DNA of 37,554 nt from Spirochaetia bacterium. Lineage in GTDB: Bacteria > Spirochaetota > Spirochaetia > Treponematales > Treponemataceae. Positions 9,701 to 17,246 of the stretch are shown here, in pieces. A program made the position numbers and the translations under genes. The notes below the pieces were generated by a model. The model worked only from the letters and a program-made list of their open reading frames with translations, was not told the origin of the DNA and made no database searches. The stretch covers positions 1 through 37,554 of the forward strand of contig CAAGIR010000028.1 of the NCBI GenBank assembly GCA_900769975.1, in the 5' to 3' direction. The stretch's first letter is position 1; every line of letters starts with the position of its first letter.

Positions 9701-12700
9701 CGTATGCAACAGCAAGAAGATAAACTGTGTCTTCTGTTTTTCCGCTTTCTATATCTATAAGTTCATTAACATCAACATCTATAAACTTCCATGCAGAAAT
9801 GTCACTCATTGAAACGCCTGCGTTGTCTGTGTCTTTAGAACAATTTGTGATTTCTGTAAAACCTTCCACAGTAGTTGGGCAAGTTGTTGTTGCATAATAC
9901 AAAGCAATACTCTTTACGTCATTTGTGTCATTTACTTTTCCGCTGAATGTATTTTTACCATTAAGCGTTGAATTTGCACTCGGCATTTCTACAGACACTG
10001 TAGGACTAATTGTATCAACAAGAATATTGATTGAATTTGTTGAATCTGTATTTCCTGCATTATCTGAAATTGTGATTTTTGCATTAACTGTGCCGCCTAA
10101 GCCGAGATTCTCTTTGTTAATTGTTACAAACCAGTATCCTTTTGTTTCGCCCGAACCTTTTTCTGATGTTGTAAAGTCTTTTTTAGTCCAGGTGTCAGCT
10201 TCAGCTTTTGAGTAACATTGGGCTGAAATACTGTTGACGTTCACATCGATCTTTATCTCTTTTATGCCTGACTGTTCATAGCCTGTATTTAAATCTTCAA
10301 AATATCCTGTAAGCTCTAGGTCTTTTGAATTGTTTGTTAGGATAGAGTTTTCATACTGTTTCCAAGGTGTTTCATCAGCAAATCTGTACCATATTTTACT
10401 TTGTGTCGAGCTTTCTGCCGAGTCTGGTGCTACCTTTTCTTTTAATGACGGTGCAGTTGTATCTATCTGAATATAGAAAGAACTTTTGTCTGAAACATTT
10501 CCTGCTTTGTCTGTTGCCGTTAACGTTAGTGTGTTATTCTTTCCTGTCGAACTTTCTGAAAATCCGCTGATGATTGAAGAGAAGTTTTCTTTTTCGCCAC
10601 TAGAACCGCTTGTGTAAATTGTTCCTTTCTGCGGTTGTGCTTCGTTTCCTGTTGTGAGTATGTAGTCTATCTGTTTTATACCGCTTCCGTTTTCTTTATA
10701 AGCACCTTTTATTTCAAGCGTGTCTTTATTTAACCAAACTGTACTCAAACCAGTAATATTTTTTCCGTCCAGTGTTGTGATATCACCAGTAGAATTTGCC
10801 AATAATTCTGGTTTTTCACTATCAAGAACAAAATAATAAGTCCAAGTAGAAGATTGACCGTACACATTTGTTGCTGTGACTGTTCTGGTGACAAATTTGT
10901 TTTCGTACGTATCTTTGCTGATTTTTTCCGCTAGAATTGTTATTTTTCCATTTTTCTCCGGAGTGCAAGTTTCAGTTGCCAAAGATGTGTCTGTAAATGT
11001 GTCATTTCCATTCTCGTCTTTACCTGTAACTTCCAGATATGTGTCTTTCCAAGTAACTGTGGCAAGTTGATTATTATCGTCTGAACATGTAACAGTCGCA
11101 CTAGCAGCAATTTCACGTGTAATATACGAATACTGGTTGCCATTTTTCTCTTCTTTATAGGCACCATCTGCAATTCCTGTATCTGTTGATGAGAATTTAG
11201 GTGCTACATTATTAATAGTAACTGCGTTACTTGTTGCCTTGTTTCCTGCATCATCATAAATATTTACTGTATATTTGTTTTCTCCAGCAGGGACAGACCT
11301 TAGTGTTATTGTGAATGTTGCTGTTTTGCCGTCTTCGGTAGGATTTGTTTTCAATGAATAATCTTTCTTTTCTGTTTTTTCATCTTGTTTTAACGGAGTA
11401 TTGTTGTTGTATAGTTCAAGTTTTTCTTTGTTAATCTTAACATTATCACTTACACTTATTGTAATTACTGGTTCAGATGCAATAGTTACTGTTGGGGTAC
11501 CTACTGTAGGAGCCTTGCTATCAATAGTAACTGTAATTACAGGGTCATTTTCTTTTATTACTGAAACATTTCCTGCATTATCTTTTGCGGCAAAATAAAT
11601 ATAAAGTGTATTGTCATCTTCATATTTTAGTTCTTTAAAGTTTATTGCTGCCGTCCATTTTCCAATATAACCTGCCGAGTCTAAAGGTGTAATTTTACAA
11701 GTTGACCATGTGCTTATGTCATAACTTTCTTTGCTTTCTGGCGGTGTGATTTGTTTATCTGTAACAAAATAATAGAAGTCAGATTCACTAAATCCTGATG
11801 TTGATTTTTCAACGTTTTCTGCCTTATAATCATCACCATCTTTATCATAAAGGGCTTCTTCTTTACCCTCAGAATTTTGATAAAAATAATCTGAAACTAA
11901 ACCAGTAATCATGAAATATGAGCCGTCGATAGTACCATAAAATTGTGAATTATTAGCATTGTAAGGCTCACCCTTAATTGTTTCTATCTTATAAACTGGT
12001 TCTTTGGCATCATATTTATAGCTAAATGACTCTATGCTTTCTTGATTATAGTCATCTACTGCTTTGTAATAAATTTCTGCACCTTCTTCATTAGTAATCG
12101 TAATTGAATCTGTCCATTTACCGTCAGAACCAATTGTGATTTCCTGTTTATCTTTTGTACAATCTTTATCTGAATATTTATAAAGTTTTGCAAAAGTGTC
12201 GTCTATTGTACCTTTTACCTCGAATGTTTTTGTTTTAAATCCGCCGCTTGCTGTTTCTATTTTCAATTTAGGAGCGCCATCATCTACTGCCACGAGGAAA
12301 GGTCCAATCGTTGTGGAATTGTAACCCGTTTTATCCTGTTTTGAATCCTTTACTTTTATCGTGATGAGGTATGTTCCCTGGTCAGAAGGCATTTTTGCTT
12401 TTAAACTATAAGTTGTTTTTCCGTTAGGTGATGTATCAAGAGGGATACTAACTGGTTCATCACCTACTTCTACTACATTTTTGCTTGTTTGTATCGGGTC
12501 GCCATTTTCGTTTGTTTCGCTTAATACAACTGTTTTTAAACTTATTTTCTGATAATAAACTTTTACGCTTTCAATTCCGTCATCATCAGAAATTGTTCCG
12601 AGCATTTCATTATTTGACTTTGTACCAAAAACAGTACGGTTTTGCGATTGTTTTGCTTTCAAATAAGCTTCTTCATCCCATTCATTATTATAATCAAGCT

Positions 12701-14921
12701 CTGGGTAATCTTTTGCGGCTTGATTTGTATTTGCATTTGTATTTGACAATTCAACTACAGGAGCGTCGGTACTCTGGTCAATCTTTAGGATAAGAATAGA
12801 ACCATCTGTATTTATATTTCCACTCTTATCTTTTGCTCGGAAATAAACAGTTCTTTCTGATTTATCTGCAAGCTGTGTGGTATCAATAGAAAATTTAAGA
12901 TTTGTTGCAGACGAACCATCCAAATTGCCAGCGTTCCAGCCTTCATCTTTTGTTGCATCTGGCATTGTATCACTTACAGACCACCATGAACCTGCAACTT
13001 TTTTGTCATCACTTATCAATTCAGAAATACTAACCGTTCCGTTAACTTTATATATACCCCTCCCCGTACTTATTTCACTACTTATAAGCGGAGTTATAGT
13101 TGGCGAGTCATCAAAAGTTGGTTCATTTACATCATTTTCTATAGAGATTTCTTTTTGTGCATACTGATTGTTATCATCAAAGGCAACTACGACAAGTGTG
13201 TAATCTGAATCACTTATGCCGTCTACTTCGAAAGAGAAATTGTAATAACGCTGCGAAACTGTTGTCTGACTTGTATTAAGAACAATTTTATCTTTTAAAG
13301 CAGCCACTCCGCTATCATTTATTGTTTCTGATGCATTTACGACATATTCTTTGTTTTGATAATTTGCTTCAACAAATTCATTTTTATACAGGCGGATTTT
13401 CGTAATTTTTGAACTTGTTTTTACCACACCTTTTACTGTATAAGCAGCACTTTTTGCAATTGTAAGTGATGCCCCTGGTTCGTTGATTATGATGATTGGG
13501 GCAGAATTTACTGTTGTGATTTTTATTGCATATTGATTGCTGTTGCGAATGTTTACGCCATTATAATCTTGTGCCGTTACCGTAATTTTGTAATATTTTC
13601 CAATTTCCAGTCCATCTATTGTTTCTACATCCAACGATTTTGATGTCCATGTACAAGAAGCGGATGAATATTTAAATTCTTCTGTATAAACTGCTTTATC
13701 TGTAATTGCTCCAGACGAACTGATAGCTCCAGGTTCCAGCAAGGTGACTTTTGAACTGCCTGTTACGTTTCCATTAACATCACAAGGTTCTAGATAAATG
13801 CCCACTGTTTCTGGCCTAATCTGTTTGTTATCGCGTCCGACATAAACGTTTACTGTAAGTTTATTTTTATTCAAGAAACTGTAGCGTTCATCTTCAAGAT
13901 TTGCCGTAGTTCCCAGTGATTCGTATCCTTGTACTTCAAAATATGGATTATTTACAGGATTTAAAGAAAATGTCAGTTTGTTAATCTGATTTGCTTTATC
14001 TTTTAAAGCTTTTTCCAATGCAGATTCGCTGTCCGACGAAGCACTTCTGTTTAAAATATTATATGCTACGCTTGGTTTATATCCATCTATTAATGATAAA
14101 GTATTATTTAAATAGATAATGTTTGTAGAATTTCCTCTGTCACCTTCTTCTGCAGGTACTTTTCTGGCATCATCATAAGCGATGAGTTCTACATAATAAT
14201 TTTTTGTTCCTGCATTTTCATCTATGCCGTAAATTGTCTTGTAAAAATTGTTGCCCTGTTCGCTTGCTTCATCCCAGTCTGCAATTTTAAAATCAATTGA
14301 CGTAGAAATGTTTGTAAATGTTTTTCTGGCAATTTCGACATTATTTTCATCATAAATTACTGCATCTATAGAATCGACTGTACCACCGTTCTGTTCATCT
14401 GCTCCTCGTCCTATAATCGAAAAAGTTTTTCCGTAAGACATAGGGCTGGAAATTTCTGTTGTCGACGGTGATTCCAGAACAATAAGCGGAGGCGTATTAT
14501 CTATTGTAATTACCGTAGAAACTTGATTTGTATGGCCGTAAGTATCTTCTGCTGTTGCAATAACAGTGTATGCTCCATCTGGAATATTTGCAACTTCGGT
14601 GTCCAGACAATAGCTCCACGTACCTTTTGTTTTGTCGTCACCATTATTTGTTGTATTTGCAATAAAAGAAAAACTTTCCTTAACGTCGGTGAGTTCTGTT
14701 GTTTTTTTCAGTTCGACTGTAACCTGCTTGATTTCCAGGTCATCTGTCCAGGTTCCAGAAAAAGTTACAGTTTTTCGAGTTCGTGCATTTTCTGTTGGAG
14801 ATTCCATTACTACTGATGGAGGTTCTACATCGACCTGTGCCCCAAGTCCAATTTCACAAGATGTAAAAAAACACAAAACCATTCCAAAACATAATAAAAA
14901 CTTTACAAAAACTTTTTTCAT
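3738..14921 (-). CDS. Giant surface lipoprotein: about 20 Ig-like modules, TIG-like domain, propeller-like C-terminus
   Basis: A single uninterrupted frame encodes 3727 residues. The signal peptide has a charged start (MKKVFVK), a hydrophobic core and a permissive spirochaetal lipobox FFTSC, giving a lipidated Cys22. From about residue 30 to 3000 the protein is a string of Ig-like modules of roughly 90-160 residues. Most open with a D-x-x-x-P signature (for example DNTPPLIVLESP, DTTAPSL, DTISPTVSVEMP, DNSAPVINKI) and contain a G-YT-ATD-AGN type strand pair near their ends. I count about 20 such signatures. A TIG/IPT-like domain (PYIKSIYPANES, then GEDIIIEGMNFA) lies at about 3035-3130. The last 560 or so residues show blade-like repeats (PVIVYYNKTNKSLEVAY, then YVSAAMDKNGNLHVAAQ) suggesting a beta-propeller. 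It is probably an outer-membrane or surface adhesin or scaffold; ligand unknown. It is transcribed alone, from the promoter at 14952-14979. Confidence 0.85.
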   Translation of the reverse strand: MKKVFVKFLLCFGMVLCFFTSCEIGLGAQVDVEPPSVVMESPTENARTRKTVTFSGTWTDDLEIKQVTVELKKTTELTDVKESFSFIANTTNNGDDKTKGTWSYCLDTEVANIPDGAYTVIATAEDTYGHTNQVSTVITIDNTPPLIVLESPSTTEISSPMSYGKTFSIIGRGADEQNGGTVDSIDAVIYDENNVEIARKTFTNISTSIDFKIADWDEASEQGNNFYKTIYGIDENAGTKNYYVELIAYDDARKVPAEEGDRGNSTNIIYLNNTLSLIDGYKPSVAYNILNRSASSDSESALEKALKDKANQINKLTFSLNPVNNPYFEVQGYESLGTTANLEDERYSFLNKNKLTVNVYVGRDNKQIRPETVGIYLEPCDVNGNVTGSSKVTLLEPGAISSSGAITDKAVYTEEFKYSSASCTWTSKSLDVETIDGLEIGKYYKITVTAQDYNGVNIRNSNQYAIKITTVNSAPIIIINEPGASLTIAKSAAYTVKGVVKTSSKITKIRLYKNEFVEANYQNKEYVVNASETINDSGVAALKDKIVLNTSQTTVSQRYYNFSFEVDGISDSDYTLVVVAFDDNNQYAQKEISIENDVNEPTFDDSPTITPLISSEISTGRGIYKVNGTVSISELISDDKKVAGSWWSVSDTMPDATKDEGWNAGNLDGSSATNLKFSIDTTQLADKSERTVYFRAKDKSGNINTDGSILILKIDQSTDAPVVELSNTNANTNQAAKDYPELDYNNEWDEEAYLKAKQSQNRTVFGTKSNNEMLGTISDDDGIESVKVYYQKISLKTVVLSETNENGDPIQTSKNVVEVGDEPVSIPLDTSPNGKTTYSLKAKMPSDQGTYLITIKVKDSKQDKTGYNSTTIGPFLVAVDDGAPKLKIETASGGFKTKTFEVKGTIDDTFAKLYKYSDKDCTKDKQEITIGSDGKWTDSITITNEEGAEIYYKAVDDYNQESIESFSYKYDAKEPVYKIETIKGEPYNANNSQFYGTIDGSYFMITGLVSDYFYQNSEGKEEALYDKDGDDYKAENVEKSTSGFSESDFYYFVTDKQITPPESKESYDISTWSTCKITPLDSAGYIGKWTAAINFKELKYEDDNTLYIYFAAKDNAGNVSVIKENDPVITVTIDSKAPTVGTPTVTIASEPVITISVSDNVKINKEKLELYNNNTPLKQDEKTEKKDYSLKTNPTEDGKTATFTITLRSVPAGENKYTVNIYDDAGNKATSNAVTINNVAPKFSSTDTGIADGAYKEEKNGNQYSYITREIAASATVTCSDDNNQLATVTWKDTYLEVTGKDENGNDTFTDTSLATETCTPEKNGKITILAEKISKDTYENKFVTRTVTATNVYGQSSTWTYYFVLDSEKPELLANSTGDITTLDGKNITGLSTVWLNKDTLEIKGAYKENGSGIKQIDYILTTGNEAQPQKGTIYTSGSSGEKENFSSIISGFSESSTGKNNTLTLTATDKAGNVSDKSSFYIQIDTTAPSLKEKVAPDSAESSTQSKIWYRFADETPWKQYENSILTNNSKDLELTGYFEDLNTGYEQSGIKEIKIDVNVNSISAQCYSKAEADTWTKKDFTTSEKGSGETKGYWFVTINKENLGLGGTVNAKITISDNAGNTDSTNSINILVDTISPTVSVEMPSANSTLNGKNTFSGKVNDTNDVKSIALYYATTTCPTTVEGFTEITNCSKDTDNAGVSMSDISAWKFIDVDVNELIDIESGKTEDTVYLLAVAYDKAGNCNVNTSNILEKNCTKITVDLDSDRPIIKFNNLSGTGNDVYLNATELKLTLTDDDGISKLHYSFNNWTTEKEATVSSGSATIPLDADGEKSMYFKITDTAGGTFTTGDTTSYKQPYVIFEKGDKNDNNSAITFTKDTIAPSLTATNYGFASTSNEALANSKGEVLEGTKQALAPSNIAGGSSRKFVAFEVQANDGTGSGIATVTLNYTNGTNSNTELLSKDETTNNWYTTALDVSDLAGSYTLTFTVTDKAGLSVTQTKQFTIDNAGPAITLITPEKSDTQTGVVTLAGTANDEYSKVQEVRYLVLNDDYYSAENVIDDEKAKTDVKTVECSNSGSPNTWKFILDGQTTDSSGNKNPKLPASDEELKNYTKVTHDEKDIYTMDVYIYTKDALGNESFTKNQISYNPYGDRPTTEVTFPTSTKGSENNVTPANVNGSIRITGAAQDNVSVKEVYVQIDMNKDGDFTEADKKLLEVLKDGETPIYTIVESVTNADYSAIGGDTNFWGIKANGTNSWNLTINQYGEMMINDETNGNKISDGKYQINIRAVAVDNNYTFGNWSETQYVIIDNNIPIIGKQKKNIKEYDSDGTTLKSTKAYTTDMYVKGKAKLELSVEDVNGIKQVMYYTADTEEGLASATGTKYTLPSEQTEFTGGTKGYILEIPLSEGSTTSGSVYVKVVATKNSDTETTAYEKFSVNFDNSAPVINKITLNGVNHADSDKKIVNSNGTYFTFGGSVTDDGGSGFDKVLFYYYREGKNGNPNRIYDPMIDSTSEGKNNDGRVNVSNLKTKTLAGQNLYGTEQSVTIESDKRKFTISEDSHIRAGGVVEINGTWLTIEKIESTTVTLKSDAPVTGQQTVFFAYAQVIDNTGSEKTDANGDLSSGDDGDGMAESIIKSLNTWTYDATFHSNYIPDGPGKLVVFAFDKAGNVSANSYEASVQNNAPRLTRVMLATDLNGNGTYEYYSDSVEGPINNLSDKATANGTEFGEFAFYSTLNNKGEASNIAEVTLPTGRDPFIVKNNLLVVPEFTGGNGELSYTYKIFDDLASAGITTISEGKATEKFAEASASKIVNKEGTNVNFDSSQSKEFEITNGVLEKKESWTSTEKLTRYLATTFWDSTEETTPGVDSCYALLKMPLIINVKDDTKPTATITPFYWNSKEDSSFVYDENGNPLGHIDLPADAGEKPGVSGQVYIEGTAWDDTRLGSISIKGPGDNDDFVELATFTNGNWTCKKGFEILENYGITQSGHTVKWRYKMDMTPYGIGEDKVVTVKAKDAMTEPNVSDITTSDSKYTMDFVPYIKSIYPANESSANRSRLGKFPVRAGEDIIIEGMNFAKDASYEVKFYKSGDSGKIGTEQIGKTISGTINTDGQITVMAPDYSSWVEVEVNGVATKNNKNVNDGYNIEAGYVAKDTDLGAAKAASAGTNFWTDDRYISVWSVATSTLFPGSINPHSGAIKKIDKYNSGSGAPTTVDGSIAAEGPGGGYLYKQDGDKSAVDPVKEMNDSFYAAISSDDLKLYGYVSGKTYTGHGDNIGFASSEVAYVAPVDEMDYTIINGTPYYVIQDNGLGGDSGSVWGLGLCLIREGIWYDRNYFNPYKGNTIEEEKLPFFIERQGYNTASHKRDSSTGYDSVLYQFKNPRIAGWYNENDSLLYSSANGGKSVNGVDYIYVSYYDSYAKCLKYAGFRAGHRFVSNDSKLVTSDLKDWGKIDVSNDIDIVAEMTSSPNRKKGEGTPANSNQPAQKAFDHMTDGAAVVAGNETTSNNPTYTEIAGEWSDIFVDTTSSAGPRPVIVYYNKTNKSLEVAYGNNSFPQATSDWTKTTSIRPNGVTVDFGRYVSAAMDKNGNLHVAAQDADNARLYYLYLTKSGSSYSVTNSVAVDASNGAGRWTDIELTDPEGTSLKAIKPVISYIDTSYLGTTSGIKVAYLEDEVDGSLSFEAITDPAYYTAGDQRTSVMSNVKETKGALNKSPVAVGFNSDMLVLDFLRGEK

Positions 14922-14951
14922 ACGCTTTTCTCTTTTAATTATTTTTTTATA

Positions 14952-14979
14952 ATTTTACCACAAGTTAAAATATTTTCAA
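14952..14979 (-). promoter_or_regulatory. Sigma-70-type promoter of the giant lipoprotein gene
   Basis: On the minus strand, TTGAAA (14974-14979) and TAAAAT (14952-14957) are separated by 16 bp. The -10 is preceded by TG one base upstream, an extended -10 feature. The implied start near 14945 leaves a leader of about 24 nt before the ATG at 14921, with a weak GAGAAAAG ribosome binding site. The phased 10-bp array begins about 50 bp upstream of the -35. Confidence 0.55.
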
Positions 14980-15030
14980 ATTTAAATTCCAAATGAAACA
15001 ATACAGAATATGGGTATGACATTATTTTGC

Positions 15031-15163
15031 TACAATTCTCTGTAAACACTTGCAATTCTTTGCGATTTATTACAGTTTATTACAGTTTGTTGTCAATCTT
15101 TGTGATTTGTTGCGATTTTCTGTAAAACTTTGCGAATAATTACACTATTTTGTTGCAATTTTG
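15031..15163. repeat. Array of about 13 degenerate 10-bp units in exact helical register
   Basis: From 15031 to 15150, twelve successive 10-bp blocks each begin with T-purine-pyrimidine/T and continue with an A/T-rich core. Examples are TGCAATTCTT (15051), TACAGTTTAT (15071), TGTGATTTGT (15101) and TGCGAATAAT (15131). The rough consensus is T(G/A)(C/T)(A/G)ATTTTT. After a 3-bp slip the last unit, TGCAATTTTG, starts at 15154. The array lies between the GGDEF gene stop (15167) and the promoter of the giant lipoprotein gene. Phasing at about one helical turn would put each T/A tract on the same face of the DNA. Possible roles are intrinsic curvature, an UP-type element, or repeated binding sites for a regulator. 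Confidence 0.75.
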
Positions 15164-15166
15164 ATT

Positions 15167-17137
15167 TTACCGATTATTCTTTTGCATGCTATGCTTGCGT
15201 CTTTTTTCTTCGTACAATTTATCATCGGCAATTGCAAGAATTTCTGTAAGCGTTGTGTTATCTTTTCCGAATGAAGCACATCCTACGCTCACCGAAAGTG
15301 TAAACGGCAGGTTTTTCTCTTTGGAAATACGTTCATTTCCTGCTGCAAGTTTTTCACGAAGAGAGTCAATATTGGACATTTTGAAACTAGGTGCAATTAC
15401 ACCAAATTCATCTCCACTTAATCTCGCTACAATATCAGAATCCCTGAAAACTGACTTTAAAACCTGTGCGATACTTTGAATTGCAAGGTCACCCATATCA
15501 TGACCATAATTATCATTTATAGATTTCAATCCATCTAAATCACAAAAGAAAACACAGCCTTCTTTTTCCATAGAGACAGAAAGATTAATTGTTTTTTGTC
15601 CGTATTCAAAAAATCCTCTTCTGTTAAATAGTTTAGAAAGCTCGTCAATTTTTGCAGAAATACTTAAACTTTGATTTTTCTTGAGCAAATCAAGACGCTT
15701 TTTCGAATTCAAGAAGTTTGAATAAGCCTGCAGCAAAGAGTTTGAAAGGATTTTTCCATAAATAGACATGAGCGAATAATTATGAGAATAAAAAAGATAG
15801 ACAATATATCCGTAATTTTTTGTCCTGCTGTACAAAGGAATAAGAATATAACGGCCTTTTTCTTTATTAAAAAATTCACCAGGAAGAATTTCTTTTCTAG
15901 GATTGAAAATATAATCAGTTTTTTCGCTGAAAAAGTTTTTGTGGATTTTTATGCCTTTGTTTGAAAAATAAACAAGTTTTGCTTCTTCTGGAACTATAAA
16001 ACTTTCTTCTTTCGCTACTGAAACAGGTTCTTTGTACATTACGATTGACAGTTCAGATACGTTATCCAGTCCATAATTAAATTTTAATTCTTCCAGATAT
16101 GACGAAAGATCTGAAGACGTATCCATTCTGTTCAAAAGTCCGTAAATAACTGTAAAAGTAGATGAACTTTCTGCATAAACCCCAAGTCTGTTTTTAAGGC
16201 GCACATCTTCTGGAATGGCATTTCCATCTCTGTCATAACTTGAAGAAGAATGAATGGACATATCAACACAACCACACGACTGGCGGTAAATTGGTACTGA
16301 ATCAATAGTATAATATTCTGGTGTTTCTTTTCCATTCAGAATATCGTAAACCATTTGTGCGGCTTTTTCACCAGTTTTTGTCACAGACTGATTTATTGTT
16401 GATAATGTCGGGAAACATGTTATGGCAATTTCTGTATCATCAAAACCAAAAAGCACCAAATCATCTGGACATTTGAGTCCGAGTACATCAAAAGCATTTA
16501 AAACCCCAGCGGCTGTGTAATCATTTGCACATAAAAGTGCTTCAAAGCGGATGTCTTCTTTTGATTTAAATTTTTCAAGGAATTTTTCTTTTGCAACACC
16601 TGGAGTAAAATCACCGTCAATCACAAAATCTGGATTAAATTCCAGATTATTCTTTTTTAAGGCTTTTTTATACGCTGCAAATCGTTCTTCACCATCTTTT
16701 GAATAAGTCATTGAGGCGGTAAAAAATCCGATTTTTGTACATTTATGTTCTTTTATCAGATGTTCCACAATCCGTTCATAAGCATCTTCGCAGGAAACTT
16801 TTATGGATTTTGAACCAGGGATATTTAAAGGAACGCCAACCGAAATGACAGGTTTGGGAGAAAGTTTTCTCAGTTTATCAGACAAAGTATCAATGCTGAT
16901 ATTTGACAAAAAGGAATTTGTAATGATTATAAAAGCATCTATATTTTCAGAATTAAGGACTTTTACGCTTGACCAATACTGATAGTCAAATTCTGAAGAA
17001 TTAGATAGAGGAATATTTACAGGAGAAATTATCAAATGAACGTCATCTTTTGAACAAAAATAGTCAACTATTCCATTCAGAACAGTTCTATTATATTCAA
17101 TAGTCAATTCATAAACTAATACAGCAATATTTTTCAT
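15167..17137 (-). CDS. Cytoplasmic LacI-type sugar-sensor domain fused to a GGDEF diguanylate cyclase
   Basis: The 656-residue protein has three parts. Residues 1-290 match the periplasmic-binding/LacI effector fold (start KNIAVLVYELTIEYNRTVLNGI, later ALLCANDYTAAGVLNAFD and VLFGFDDTEIA). A middle region at about 310-480 has no clear family and may be GAF-like. A GGDEF domain covers about 490-650. The active-site loop is SGDEF (574-578), a common active variant. An intact I-site RDSD (565-568) sits exactly five residues before it, predicting product inhibition by c-di-GMP. DELSKLFNRRGF marks the domain start. There is no signal peptide, no membrane helix and no DNA-binding HTH, so it should convert an intracellular ligand signal directly into c-di-GMP synthesis from two GTP. 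The ATG is supported by GAGG six nt upstream. The ligand is unknown. Confidence 0.85.
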   Translation of the reverse strand: MKNIAVLVYELTIEYNRTVLNGIVDYFCSKDDVHLIISPVNIPLSNSSEFDYQYWSSVKVLNSENIDAFIIITNSFLSNISIDTLSDKLRKLSPKPVISVGVPLNIPGSKSIKVSCEDAYERIVEHLIKEHKCTKIGFFTASMTYSKDGEERFAAYKKALKKNNLEFNPDFVIDGDFTPGVAKEKFLEKFKSKEDIRFEALLCANDYTAAGVLNAFDVLGLKCPDDLVLFGFDDTEIAITCFPTLSTINQSVTKTGEKAAQMVYDILNGKETPEYYTIDSVPIYRQSCGCVDMSIHSSSSYDRDGNAIPEDVRLKNRLGVYAESSSTFTVIYGLLNRMDTSSDLSSYLEELKFNYGLDNVSELSIVMYKEPVSVAKEESFIVPEEAKLVYFSNKGIKIHKNFFSEKTDYIFNPRKEILPGEFFNKEKGRYILIPLYSRTKNYGYIVYLFYSHNYSLMSIYGKILSNSLLQAYSNFLNSKKRLDLLKKNQSLSISAKIDELSKLFNRRGFFEYGQKTINLSVSMEKEGCVFFCDLDGLKSINDNYGHDMGDLAIQSIAQVLKSVFRDSDIVARLSGDEFGVIAPSFKMSNIDSLREKLAAGNERISKEKNLPFTLSVSVGCASFGKDNTTLTEILAIADDKLYEEKRRKHSMQKNNR

Positions 17138-17246
17138 CTAAAACCTCAGAATTCAATAAAATTTATACAACTTTTTTAATCCCTTACTTTAATTCCTTTT
17201 TTTTTAATTTAATTTTTTTAAATTTCTTTATTCTGTTTTTAATTTT

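Noticed and set aside
10940..11173. Alternate-frame minus-strand ORFs inside the giant gene, such as this one
   Set aside because: They are short, compositionally odd shadows of an uninterrupted 3727-residue frame.
15031..15163. CRISPR array
   Set aside because: Units are only 10 bp, degenerate and contiguous, with no spacers and no cas genes nearby.
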